Positions 33,872-41,872 of a stretch of 41,872 nucleotides of DNA are shown piece by piece. The position numbers and the translations under genes are program-made. Numbering within the stretch: position 1 is the first letter of the stretch; each line of letters opens with the position of its first letter. The notes under the pieces are model-generated. The model was not told the origin of the DNA and made no database searches. It was given only the letters and a program-made list of their open reading frames with translations. The stretch comes from an uncultured Bacteroides sp. (lineage in GTDB: Bacteria > Bacillota > Clostridia > Lachnospirales > Lachnospiraceae), in assembly GCA_945913015.1 (NCBI GenBank), contig CAMECH010000023.1:1-41872 (forward strand). Direction: 5' to 3'.

Positions 33872-35968
33872 TTACTGCTCAACTGCAGGACAATCCTTTA
33901 TGCTGAAACTGATTCTGCCCATCTTGTCTTTTCCAAGACATACGCAGCGTACCGTATCACCAAGTGTAAGAATGTCCTCAACATGATTAATTCTTTCCTT
34001 TGCAATCTTGGAAATGTGTACCATTCCCTCTTTGCCCGGTGCAAACTCAATAAATGCACCAAATTCCTTAATGCTTACAACCTTGCCTTCAAATATCTGG
34101 CCCTCTTCAAAATCCGTAACAATAGTCTGGATATACTTAAGAGCCTTCTTCATTGCTGCATCATCAACACCGCAGATTGAAACAAAGCCGTCATCATTAA
34201 TATCAATCTTAACACCTGTCTCATCAATAATGGCATTGATTGTCTTACCGCGCTGTCCGACAACATCACCTATCTTTGCAGGGTCAATCTTTGTCTGTAT
34301 AATCTTTGGAGCATATTTGCCGACTTCCTTGCGAGGCTCAGCAATAGCAGGTGTAAGAACATTGTTAATAATATACTCTCTTGCTTCCTTGGTTCTTGCA
34401 ATAGCTTCCTCAACAATAGGTCTTGTAAGTCCGTGGATTTTGATATCCATCTGTATTGCAGTAATACCGTCATGTGTACCTGCTACCTTAAAGTCCATAT
34501 CTCCGAAGAAATCCTCAAGTCCCTGAATATCTGTAAGCACGATAAAGTCATCATCCGTGTCGCCTGTAACAAGACCACATGAGATACCTGCCACCTGCTT
34601 CTTAATCGGAACACCTGCTGCCATAAGTGACATTGTTGAAGCACAGATTGAAGCCTGTGATGTTGAACCGTTTGACTCAAATGTCTCAGATACTGTACGG
34701 ATTGCATATGGGAATTCCTCTTCACTTGGAAGTACAGGAACAAGCGCTCTCTCTGCCAATGCACCATGTCCGATTTCACGGCGTCCCGGTCCTCTTGATG
34801 GCTTTGTCTCACCAACTGAGTATGATGGGAAGTTGTAATGATGCATATATCTCTTACTTACTTCATTTTCATCAAGTCCGTCAATCTTCTGAACCTCTGA
34901 AAGCGGTGCAAGTGTTGTGATTGTACAAATCTGTGTCTGACCTCTTGTAAACATTGCAGAGCCATGAACTCTCGGAATCAGGTCAATCTCTGCTGCAAGA
35001 GGTCGAATCTGTGTGATTGCACGGCCGTCCGGACGCTTGTGGTCTTTAAGAATCATCTTGCGGACAGTCTTCTTCTGATACTGGTAAACAGCCTCACCGA
35101 GCATTGCAAGCCACTCTTCGTTATCAGCAAATGCTTCCTTTAACTTAGCAGTAACTTCATCAATATTGGCATCCCTTGTCTGCTTGTCATCGGTGAATAC
35201 TGCCTCTTCCATCTCCTCAGGTGTAACAACTGCTTTCATGGCATCAAACATTTCCTGTGGAATTGCGCAGCTTTCATATGCATGCTTTGGCTTTCCTACC
35301 TCAGCCACAATCTTATTAATAAACTCAATGATTGTCTGATTGATGTCATGGCACTTGTAAATTGCCTCAAGCATCTTATCTTCAGGAACCTCGTTGGCAC
35401 CACATTCAATCATGATAACCTTTTCGCTTGTTGATGCAACAGTAAGTCTTAAATCACCGTTCTTCCACTGCTCCTGGCTTGGATTAACAATAAATTCTCC
35501 GTCAACCATGCCAAGCTGTGTCATTGCACATGGACCGTCAAACGGTATATCCGAAATGCATGTCGCAATAGATGAACCAATCATTGCTACAAGTTCAGGA
35601 CGACACTCAGGGTCAACTGACATTACCATATTGTTAAGTGTTACATCATTGCGGTAATCCTTTGGGAAAAGCGGTCTCATAGGACGGTCTATTACTCTTG
35701 ATGTAAGGATTGCATTCTCAGATGCCTTTCCCTCTCTCTTATTAAATCCGCCAGGGATTTTTCCTACAGAATAAAGTTTCTCCTCATATTCGACGCTGAG
35801 TGGGAAGAAATCCACACCCTCTCTTGGCTCCTTTGATGCTGTTGCCGTTGAAAGAACAACAGTATCGCCATAATGCATGAGTGCTGCACCATTAGCCTGT
35901 GCACATACTCTGCCAACATCTACACGAAGTGTTCTGCCGGCGATTTCCATGGAATAACTCTTGTACAT
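33872..35968 (-). CDS. pnp: Polyribonucleotide nucleotidyltransferase (PNPase)
   Basis: PNPase degrades RNA 3' to 5' phosphorolytically and is a core RNA-turnover enzyme. The 698 residues contain two RNase PH domains (FTRGQTQ and GSTSQASICASTMSLMAAGVP in the second), a KH domain (IGDVVGQRGKTINAI) and a C-terminal S1 domain (GAFIEFAPGKEGMVHISKI). I chose the ATG at 35968 because AAGGAGA precedes it with proper spacing; the ATG at 35974 is too close and the open frame to 36034 has no site. It follows rpsO, as in many bacteria, with a terminator and a 200-bp leader containing small inverted repeats between them. Confidence 0.97.
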   Translation of the reverse strand: MYKSYSMEIAGRTLRVDVGRVCAQANGAALMHYGDTVVLSTATASKEPREGVDFFPLSVEYEEKLYSVGKIPGGFNKREGKASENAILTSRVIDRPMRPLFPKDYRNDVTLNNMVMSVDPECRPELVAMIGSSIATCISDIPFDGPCAMTQLGMVDGEFIVNPSQEQWKNGDLRLTVASTSEKVIMIECGANEVPEDKMLEAIYKCHDINQTIIEFINKIVAEVGKPKHAYESCAIPQEMFDAMKAVVTPEEMEEAVFTDDKQTRDANIDEVTAKLKEAFADNEEWLAMLGEAVYQYQKKTVRKMILKDHKRPDGRAITQIRPLAAEIDLIPRVHGSAMFTRGQTQICTITTLAPLSEVQKIDGLDENEVSKRYMHHYNFPSYSVGETKPSRGPGRREIGHGALAERALVPVLPSEEEFPYAIRTVSETFESNGSTSQASICASTMSLMAAGVPIKKQVAGISCGLVTGDTDDDFIVLTDIQGLEDFFGDMDFKVAGTHDGITAIQMDIKIHGLTRPIVEEAIARTKEAREYIINNVLTPAIAEPRKEVGKYAPKIIQTKIDPAKIGDVVGQRGKTINAIIDETGVKIDINDDGFVSICGVDDAAMKKALKYIQTIVTDFEEGQIFEGKVVSIKEFGAFIEFAPGKEGMVHISKIAKERINHVEDILTLGDTVRCVCLGKDKMGRISFSIKDCPAVEQ

Positions 35969-36133
35969 ATCCATTCTCCTTTTTCTTAAATTTTTATTAA
36001 TAGGCAGAAGCTCCGAAACAACTGAAACAAGCATTTCAATGCAGCCATGTCGGAATTTGATGCCACCTTAAAATACGCATTTCAGTGGTCTCGGGATTTA
36101 CTCCTGCATAATAACCATATTGTATCTCTTACG

Positions 36134-36164
36134 TAAAAAAGAGGCGGAATCACTCCCGCCCCTT
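36134..36164 (-). terminator. Rho-independent terminator after rpsO
   Basis: AAGGGGCGG pairs with CCGCCTCTT over nine positions on the minus strand (one G-U), with an 8-nt loop and a following T tract. It begins 7 bp after the rpsO stop. Readthrough into pnp would still be needed if pnp lacks its own promoter; I found no strong one. Confidence 0.85.
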
Positions 36165-36171
36165 ATCATAA

Positions 36172-36438
36172 TTACTTTCTGAGTCCTAAACGCTCAATCA
36201 AAGCACGGTAAGCATCAATATCGTCTTTCTTGAGATACTCAAGTAAGCCTCTTCTCTTACCAACCATCTTAAGAAGACCTCTTCTTGAATGGTGATCCTT
36301 AGGATTAACCTTAAGATGCTCTGTAAGCTCATTAATTCTCTCTGTAAGAATTGCTACCTGAACCTCAGGTGAACCTGTGTCCTGTGCATTTCTTCCATAT
36401 GCAGCGATAATCTCTGCTTTCTTTTCCTTTGAAATCAT
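36172..36438 (-). CDS. rpsO: Ribosomal protein S15
   Basis: The 88-residue product has the S15 core: [46 protein letters not shown] and LVGKRR-type [11 protein letters not shown]. It binds 16S rRNA in the small-subunit platform. The ATG at 36438 follows AAAGGAGG; the frame open to 36558 is only leader sequence. It has its own promoter inside the 159-bp gap after ribF and precedes pnp. The leader contains TTCCG/CGGAA pairing near the ribosome-binding site, which could serve S15 autoregulation, though that is unproven. Confidence 0.97.
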   Translation of the reverse strand: MISKEKKAEIIAAYGRNAQDTGSPEVQVAILTERINELTEHLKVNPKDHHSRRGLLKMVGKRRGLLEYLKKDDIDAYRALIERLGLRK

Positions 36439-36556
36439 TGTGATTTCCTCCTTTAAAAATATTATCTTCCGCCAATATAACGGAATTAAATCACCGGATA
36501 TTAAGACCAGGCTGGAGTTTCCTGTATCTGAACATCGGTTCATTACACACTTATTC

Positions 36557-36585
36557 AATATAACACAATTAAATCAGTATTTCAA
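36557..36585 (-). promoter_or_regulatory. Candidate sigma-A promoter for rpsO
   Basis: TTGAAA (36585-36580), a 17-bp spacer and TATATT (36562-36557) on the minus strand match five of six positions in each box. Transcription from about 36550 would give a leader of about 110 nt. Confidence 0.8.
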
Positions 36586-36597
36586 TAGTTTTCTATA

Positions 36598-37521
36598 TCA
36601 TATCAGAAATAATTCTTTTGCAAATGCAACATCAGCATCTATCTGCTTATGCAGCGCATCAATATCATCGAACTTCATCTCCGGTCTCTGAAAATGCTTA
36701 AGCTGCACCTCAACGCTGCTTCCGTACACATCTCCCGAAAAACCAAATAAAAATGTCTCGACGCTTATTTCACTGCTGCTTTTCACCGTAGGTTTAATGC
36801 CGACATTGGTAACACCATAGAACTTTTCCCCATCAACAAGCGTAACGGAGGCGTACACACCATTCGGAGGAAGCAGTTTCCCCGCCGGAGGATAGATATT
36901 GATTGTCGGAAGCTCCATTGTCCGCCCAATCTGGCTTCCCTTTGCAACCACACCACACACGGAATACGGTCTTCCAAGCAGCATGTTTACCGTTTCCATG
37001 TGTCCTACCCTTAATTCATCCCTGACGTATGTACTGCTTATCTCACGATTTTCATAACATTCCTTTTCTACAACAATTGCCTCAAAGCCTATTTCATCTG
37101 CCATTGCTGCAATCATTCCGGCATTTCCGCGCTTATCCTTTCCAAATGTATAATCGGTCCCCACCACTACACATCCGGCATTGAGCTGCCGCTTTACAAC
37201 ATTTCTTAAAAAATCCTCCGCTTCCATATTCATCAATGAATTTGTAAACGGATATTCAATAAGGATGTCCATTCCAAGCTTTTCCATGACTTTCCTGCGT
37301 TCCAAATTAGTCATTATGAAACTCTGATTTGGCAGTGAACATAAGCTGACCGGTATATGGTCAAATGTAAATGCTGCCGCCTTTGCACCATATTCTCCTG
37401 CCTTTTCTTTAACAATGCCCAAAAGCTTCTGATGTCCGAGATGAACTCCGTCAAATTTTCCAAGCGTAACAACTGTTGAATCTTCAATTGTAAAATCCTG
37501 CGTATCGTGAATATATCTCAC
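36598..37521 (-). CDS. ribF: Bifunctional riboflavin kinase / FMN adenylyltransferase
   Basis: RibF converts riboflavin to FMN and then FAD. The N-terminal adenylyltransferase domain shows LGKFDGVHLGHQKLL and VGTDYTFGKDKRGN and ISSTYVRD. The C-terminal kinase domain begins near residue 185 with GRPYSVCGVVAKGSQIGRT and continues with PTINIYPP and GVTNVGIKPTV. The start codon is GTG, and it overlaps the truB stop in a GTGA arrangement, so translation is coupled. Length (307) is typical. Confidence 0.96.
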   Translation of the reverse strand: MRYIHDTQDFTIEDSTVVTLGKFDGVHLGHQKLLGIVKEKAGEYGAKAAAFTFDHIPVSLCSLPNQSFIMTNLERRKVMEKLGMDILIEYPFTNSLMNMEAEDFLRNVVKRQLNAGCVVVGTDYTFGKDKRGNAGMIAAMADEIGFEAIVVEKECYENREISSTYVRDELRVGHMETVNMLLGRPYSVCGVVAKGSQIGRTMELPTINIYPPAGKLLPPNGVYASVTLVDGEKFYGVTNVGIKPTVKSSSEISVETFLFGFSGDVYGSSVEVQLKHFQRPEMKFDDIDALHKQIDADVAFAKELFLI

Positions 37522-38462
37522 CCGTCAACTCCTTGTTTAATAGCTTCTTCACTGTCATAAAACATCTTTACATTTTTGAGGACAGCCTCATCACACGCAT
37601 ATATTCCAATAAATTTTCCTGCCGAATCATACATTCTGAAGTTTTCACCCGATTCTGCCACCGGTTCACCTTCAATCTGTACCAATTTCTCATCAAGCAT
37701 GACACTGTTGCCATTGTGAACTGCTGCATCAGCGCTTTCTGACGTATGTGCCGCACGCATTTGTGAAAAAATACTGTCAACAGGTATAATATCATCTCCT
37801 GCATTGCCAAGCAAAACTTTTGCCTGTACGCTTCCAAGCGTGACAGCCGATGACACCAAGAAATCGCCCACAGCAATTCTTTTAAGCTCTTTCATGCATG
37901 CGCCGCACCCAAGCGACTCACCTATATCATGGCAAAGAGTCCTTATATAAGTTCCCTTTGAACACTCAACCGTCATCCTCACCGTATGCTCATCGGAATT
38001 AATCTCATTGACACGTATTGATTTAATGACTATGCGGCGCGGCTTTCTTTCCACCTCAATACCGTCTCTTGCAAGCTCATACAGCTTTCTTCCGTTTACC
38101 TTAAGCGCTGAATACATAGGCGGTATCTGGTCGTATTCGCCGACAAAGCTGTCGATTGCATCCATAATTTTACGCACATCAGTCTCCGGCTCTCCTGTTT
38201 TTTTTACATTACCGGAGATATCCTGCGTATCCGTGTCCACTCCCAGAAGCATTACAGTCTCATATGTCTTGTCCCGGTCCGTAAGCATGTCACAGATTTT
38301 CGTAGCCTTTCCGAGGCACACCAAAAGGACACCCTCTGCATCCGGGTCAAGCGTCCCCGTGTGGCCTATTTTTTTCTGATGAAAAATTCCTCTCAGTTTT
38401 GCCACAACATCATGCGAGGTATATCCCTTTTCCTTGTAAATGTTGATGACTCCATTTATCAT
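37518..38462 (-). CDS. truB: tRNA pseudouridine(55) synthase
   Basis: TruB makes pseudouridine 55 in the T-loop of tRNAs. The N-terminus has INGVINIYKEKGYTSHDVV, and the catalytic Asp lies in KKIGHTGTLDPDAEGVLLV near residue 40. YDQIPPMYSALKVNGRKLYELAR and CSKGTYIRTLCHDIG follow. The 314-residue length includes a C-terminal PUA-like part. Its start overlaps the nrnA stop by 4 bp, and its stop overlaps the ribF GTG. Confidence 0.96.
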   Translation of the reverse strand: MINGVINIYKEKGYTSHDVVAKLRGIFHQKKIGHTGTLDPDAEGVLLVCLGKATKICDMLTDRDKTYETVMLLGVDTDTQDISGNVKKTGEPETDVRKIMDAIDSFVGEYDQIPPMYSALKVNGRKLYELARDGIEVERKPRRIVIKSIRVNEINSDEHTVRMTVECSKGTYIRTLCHDIGESLGCGACMKELKRIAVGDFLVSSAVTLGSVQAKVLLGNAGDDIIPVDSIFSQMRAAHTSESADAAVHNGNSVMLDEKLVQIEGEPVAESGENFRMYDSAGKFIGIYACDEAVLKNVKMFYDSEEAIKQGVDG

Positions 38463-39415
38463 AAATCACTTTTTCCCATCTGAACTTCCAACTGAGCACC
38501 AATATTATTAATTATGTCGTGGATTGTTCCCTGCATTGTACATCCTGCCGCGCGGACATGACCGCCACCGCCGAAATACATTGCAATCCTGCTTACATCA
38601 ACATAATTTTTGGAACGCATGCTCACCTTAAATTCATTCACGCCTGTCTCATACAAAAAGATTGCGACCTCAACGCCGTCTGTCAGTCTAAGCTGCTCGA
38701 TTATACCGCCGAGCGCTTTTCCGTCAACTTCGTAAAAATCCATTATCTTTTTTGTGACAGCCGAGAAAATGCATTTTCCGTTATAAAACAGTACACTTTC
38801 AAGCAACGCGCGTCCCAGCACCTGGTTCTGTACATATGACTTCTTGTAGAAGCTGTTGTCAATTATATCAGAATATGCAATTCCCTTTTCCATCATTTTG
38901 CCGGCTATGGTCATTGTTGCTGCCGATGTACAACTGTATTTGAAAACTCCGGTATCATGTATGATGCCCGTGTAAATACATTCGGCAACCGATTTGCTGA
39001 TTTTATCCTCATCAAGCGTGCCATAGAGCACTTCGCATGTAGAACTTGCCTGCGGCATTATAAGTGCCTTGTCCGCAAATCCGGCATTGCTTACATGGTG
39101 GTCTATACATATTTTTTTCTTTGAGCCGGCAAAACATTTTTCAAATGGTTTAAATCTGTCCGTATCCGAACAGTCCAGCACAAAGAATACATCATGAACA
39201 ACATCATCAGGCTCATTCTTTATACTGTCTGTTCCACGGATATAATTAAACTCGTCACCCGGCTTTTCAAGATAAACGCTCACCTGTATTTCAGGCATAT
39301 TATCGACAATATAATTGTACAATCCCATACATGAGCCCACACAGTCGCCATCGGGACGCACATGTCCCGTTATGCCGACTGTCTGTGCTCCTGCAATTTC
39401 CTCTGCAATATTCAT
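38459..39415 (-). CDS. nrnA: DHH-family phosphoesterase (oligoribonuclease/pAp phosphatase, NrnA-like)
   Basis: NrnA-type enzymes degrade nano-RNA and 3'-phosphoadenosine 5'-phosphate. The 318-residue product shows GHVRPDGDCVGS (DHH motif I), FVLDCSDTDR, the DHH motif in KKICIDHHVSN, and the DHHA1 domain motif GGGGHVRAAG near residue 285. It sits between rbfA and truB, the usual place for nrnA in Firmicutes. AGAGG precedes the ATG, and its stop overlaps truB by 4 bp. Confidence 0.93.
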   Translation of the reverse strand: MNIAEEIAGAQTVGITGHVRPDGDCVGSCMGLYNYIVDNMPEIQVSVYLEKPGDEFNYIRGTDSIKNEPDDVVHDVFFVLDCSDTDRFKPFEKCFAGSKKKICIDHHVSNAGFADKALIMPQASSTCEVLYGTLDEDKISKSVAECIYTGIIHDTGVFKYSCTSAATMTIAGKMMEKGIAYSDIIDNSFYKKSYVQNQVLGRALLESVLFYNGKCIFSAVTKKIMDFYEVDGKALGGIIEQLRLTDGVEVAIFLYETGVNEFKVSMRSKNYVDVSRIAMYFGGGGHVRAAGCTMQGTIHDIINNIGAQLEVQMGKSDL

Positions 39416-39424
39416 GTAACACCT

Positions 39425-39814
39425 CTATTCCGGCTTTTCTTCGCCATCTGCATCATCACTGATATTTGCATTGACCTCGTCAATAAGCTTTGACATTCTT
39501 ACGCCGTATTCAATCGACTGGTCAAGTATAAATCTGATTTCCGGTGTATTGCGCAAATTTACGGTATGCGCAAGTTCACGGCGTATAAACCCTTCCGCAC
39601 TTTTGAGTCCCGCAAGAGTATCAGCCTGTTCCTTCTCATCGCCAAGCACACTGATGTATGCCTTACATGTTTTAAGATCCGGTGCGACTTCAACCGTGAC
39701 AACAGATGTCATCGGATGAATGCGCGGGTCTTTGATTTCATTGCGGATTATATTGCTGAGTTCTCTCTGGACCTCACCATTGATGCGGGTATTTTTAATG
39801 CTGTTTTTACGCAT
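39425..39814 (-). CDS. rbfA: Ribosome-binding factor A
   Basis: RbfA helps mature the 16S rRNA 5' end of the small subunit and supports cold adaptation. From the ATG at 39814 the product has 129 residues. It shows TRINGEVQRELSNIIRNEIKDPRI, VTVEVAPDLKTCKAYISVLGD and a KH-like domain with TPEIRFILDQSIEYG. GGAGG lies just upstream of this ATG; an in-frame ATG four codons earlier overlaps the ribosome-binding site and is rejected. It lies 52 bp after infB, in the conserved cluster. Confidence 0.96.
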   Translation of the reverse strand: MRKNSIKNTRINGEVQRELSNIIRNEIKDPRIHPMTSVVTVEVAPDLKTCKAYISVLGDEKEQADTLAGLKSAEGFIRRELAHTVNLRNTPEIRFILDQSIEYGVRMSKLIDEVNANISDDADGEEKPE

Positions 39815-39866
39815 TATTACCTCCATTCCGGCGCATTACTGCGCGCATAAGACGCTGTCATAAATA

Positions 39867-41872
39867 TTATCTCGGAATTTCTACCATTTCGTAAGCTTCC
39901 ATGACATCATCTTCCTGAATATCATTAAACTTCTCAAGGACAATACCACATTCAAAGCCTTCTTTGACTTCCTTAACATCGTCCTTAAAGCGCTTAAGTG
40001 AAGCGATAGGTCCGTCATAAAGCTCCTCGTCGCCTCTCTTAAGACGTACTGACGCATTACGTGTAACATATCCGTCAATTACATAAGAACCGGCAATTAC
40101 ACCTACGCCTGAAGCCTTATAAGTCTGGCGTACGACAATCTTTCCTGTTACCTTCTCTTCATACTTAGGCTCAAGCATACCCTTAAGAGCTGCTTCGACA
40201 TCCTCTATCGCATTGTATATAACCTTATACAGACGCACATCAACCTTCTCGCGGTCTGCAACGATATGTGCCTGATTATCAGGCTTTACATTAAATCCAA
40301 TGATAATTGCATTAGAAGCAGAAGCCAGAGTAACGTCAGATTCATTGATATTACCAACGCCGCCATGAATAATCTTTACAACAACCTCCTCATTTGAAAG
40401 CTTGAGAAGACTGCTCTTAACTGCTTCAACAGAACCCTGCACATCAGCCTTTACAATAATGTTAAGTTCCTTTACATTACCTGCCTGAATCTGGCTGAAC
40501 AAATCATCAAGTGAAAGTTTTGCCTTTGTATCATCAAGAAGCTTTTCTCTGCCTGCCCTGATAAATGTTTCGGCAAAGTTACGTGCCTCCTTATCACTGT
40601 CTGTTGCGACAATGATTTCACCTGCATTCGGAACATCATTAAGTCCAAGCACCTCTACCGGTGTAGAAGGACCTGCCGACTTAACCTTGTTACCCTGATC
40701 ATCTGTCATCGCACGGATTTTGCCATAGCATGAACCTGCTGCAATATTATCTCCCACATGAAGCGTACCCTTCTGAACAAGTATATTTGCAACCGGGCCC
40801 TTACCTTTATCAAGACGTGCCTCTATTACAAGACCTCTTGCCTTACGGTCAGGATTTGCCTTAAGTTCAAGCACCTCCGCATCAAGCAGAATCATCTCAA
40901 GAAGGTTGTCGATACCTTCCTTAGTATGTGCCGAAACAGGGCAGAATATTGTGCTGCCGCCCCAGTCTTCCGGAATAAGTTCATATTCTGTCAGCTCCTG
41001 CTTAACTCTTTCTATATTTGCATTTGGCTTATCAATCTTATTAATTGCAACTATGATATCAATTCCCGCTGCCTTTGCATGGTTGATGGCTTCGACTGTC
41101 TGAGGCATAACGCCATCATCTGCGGCAACTACAAGAATTGCAATATCCGTTGACTGGGCACCGCGCATACGCATAGCTGTAAACGCTTCATGTCCCGGTG
41201 TGTCAAGAAATGTAATCTTCTGACCGTTAATCTCAACAGTATAGGCACCTATTCTCTGTGTAATGCCGCCGGATTCCTTTGCAGTAACATTGGTTGAACG
41301 GATTGCATCAAGAAGAGAGGTTTTACCGTGGTCAACATGCCCCATAACACAGACTACAGGCGGTCTTGCCACGAGTGTTTCAGGATTCTCATCCTCTTCC
41401 TTAAGAAGTTCCGCAATGATATCAACCTTAACCTCATGGTCACAGATGCAGTTGAACTCAAGTGCGATTTCTTCCGCTGTATCATAATCGATTTCCTGAT
41501 TGATTGTAACGACCTTACCCTGAAGAAAAAGCTTCTTAACAACCGCTGAGGGCTGAACTTTCATCTTATCGGCAAGCTCCTTGATTGTAAGTGTATCAGG
41601 AAGAATAAGGTTTTTAATAGTCTCTTCCTTTTCTACCGGCTTTGTCGGAGCTGCTTTCTTCTGATTAGCAAATTTCAGATTTTCTTTATCGTCTCTGTCC
41701 TTCTGATTCTTGCGGTCATTGCGATCATTCTTTCTGCTGTCCGGTCTTCTGCTGTCCGGCTTCTGTTCAAATGTGAAATCATCCTGTATTGTCTCACGTC
41801 TGCGGTCATCTCTTCTTCCGCCCTGTCCGTTGCCGCCGTTGCCGCCACGGTTATCTCTGTTGAAGCCGCCCT
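39867..41872 (-). CDS. infB: Translation initiation factor IF-2 (partial, 5' end outside window)
   Basis: IF-2 brings initiator tRNA to the ribosome. The G domain is complete: [15 protein letters not shown] (G1), DTPGHEAF (G3), NKIDKPNAN (G4) and SAHTKEG, followed by beta-barrel domains and the C-terminal tRNA-binding part. Upstream of the first in-frame Met at 41564 the frame stays open to the window end. It encodes the IF2-N domain ([20 protein letters not shown]) and an Arg/Asp/Lys/Gly-rich linker with [15 protein letters not shown]. So the visible 5' boundary is not the true start, and about 668 residues are seen. Confidence 0.97.
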   Translation of the reverse strand, partial: GGFNRDNRGGNGGNGQGGRRDDRRRETIQDDFTFEQKPDSRRPDSRKNDRNDRKNQKDRDDKENLKFANQKKAAPTKPVEKEETIKNLILPDTLTIKELADKMKVQPSAVVKKLFLQGKVVTINQEIDYDTAEEIALEFNCICDHEVKVDIIAELLKEEDENPETLVARPPVVCVMGHVDHGKTSLLDAIRSTNVTAKESGGITQRIGAYTVEINGQKITFLDTPGHEAFTAMRMRGAQSTDIAILVVAADDGVMPQTVEAINHAKAAGIDIIVAINKIDKPNANIERVKQELTEYELIPEDWGGSTIFCPVSAHTKEGIDNLLEMILLDAEVLELKANPDRKARGLVIEARLDKGKGPVANILVQKGTLHVGDNIAAGSCYGKIRAMTDDQGNKVKSAGPSTPVEVLGLNDVPNAGEIIVATDSDKEARNFAETFIRAGREKLLDDTKAKLSLDDLFSQIQAGNVKELNIIVKADVQGSVEAVKSSLLKLSNEEVVVKIIHGGVGNINESDVTLASASNAIIIGFNVKPDNQAHIVADREKVDVRLYKVIYNAIEDVEAALKGMLEPKYEEKVTGKIVVRQTYKASGVGVIAGSYVIDGYVTRNASVRLKRGDEELYDGPIASLKRFKDDVKEVKEGFECGIVLEKFNDIQEDDVMEAYEMVEIPR

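Noticed and set aside
34008-34526. 172-codon plus-strand open frame opposite pnp
   Set aside because: Antisense to the conserved PNPase C-terminal half, with no family features in its translation.
1-41872. CRISPR array, tRNA or rRNA genes, transposase, prophage or integrative element
   Set aside because: No spaced repeats, cloverleaf-like sequences, rRNA-like stretches or recombinase/transposase motifs were seen; the only mobile-type candidates are the small foldback and the hairpin cluster.

Overview
This window looks like a chromosomal segment of a low-GC, anaerobic Firmicute of the Lachnospiraceae. The clues are a single-chain pyruvate:ferredoxin oxidoreductase, a tyrosine T-box leader, a SpoVAF/GerA-type protein behind a forespore-type promoter, a flagellar-operon protein, and a pectin/galacturonate catabolic set (kduI, kduD and a pectinesterase). 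These traits would suit Lachnospira (Eubacterium) eligens or a close relative. That species call is inference from gene content; nothing was searched. Nearly all genes lie on the minus strand. Only an AraC-type regulator (13.7-14.5 kb) and a 1,411-residue activase (26.4-30.7 kb) are on the plus strand.

Layout. 0-1.4 kb: a PHP phosphoesterase followed by two small membrane-protein genes, the last cut by the window edge inside a 36-bp tandem repeat. 1.5-3.4 kb: kduI-kduD with promoter and terminator. 3.4-6.3 kb: a polytopic glycosyltransferase-like protein and an FkbM methyltransferase. 6.4-7.9 kb: a SpoVAF-like gene. 7.9-11.6 kb: nifJ with promoter and terminator. 11.6-13.6 kb: an ammonium transporter fused to a PII domain, with an attenuator-like terminator in its leader. 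13.7-19 kb: an AraC regulator facing a compact run of response regulator, sensor kinase, lipoprotein and a pectinesterase-acetyltransferase fusion. 19.1-26.1 kb: a membrane protein, T-box-controlled tyrS, a DUF6033-like protein, PsiE-like and VanZ-like membrane proteins, pyruvate kinase and a rhomboid-like protein with a Cys-rich tail. 26.4-30.7 kb: the large double-ATPase activase, ending at a strong terminator and then a 209-bp foldback element. 30.9-33.7 kb: a flagellar-operon protein, a PilZ protein, a YebC-family protein and a HIT protein. 33.7-41.9 kb: the conserved infB-rbfA-nrnA-truB-ribF-rpsO-pnp translation and RNA-processing cluster, with infB cut by the window end.

How the parts fit. 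The kdu enzymes and the cytoplasmic-looking pectinesterase handle imported pectin fragments, which enter the pathway to pyruvate. Pyruvate kinase and the oxidoreductase sit on the same glycolytic end-route. The Amt-PII fusion handles nitrogen supply. The PilZ and flagellar-operon genes, plus a possible sigma-28-type promoter, suggest motility.

The best leads outside ordinary genes are: the Amt-PII fusion with its attenuator-like leader; the pectinesterase-GNAT fusion; the 209-bp foldback; a cluster of three perfect hairpins between pnp and the HIT gene with a duplicated ribosome-binding region; an unassigned structured RNA after tyrS; and the forespore-type promoter of the SpoVAF-like gene. 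No tRNA, rRNA, CRISPR array, transposase or prophage gene was seen.
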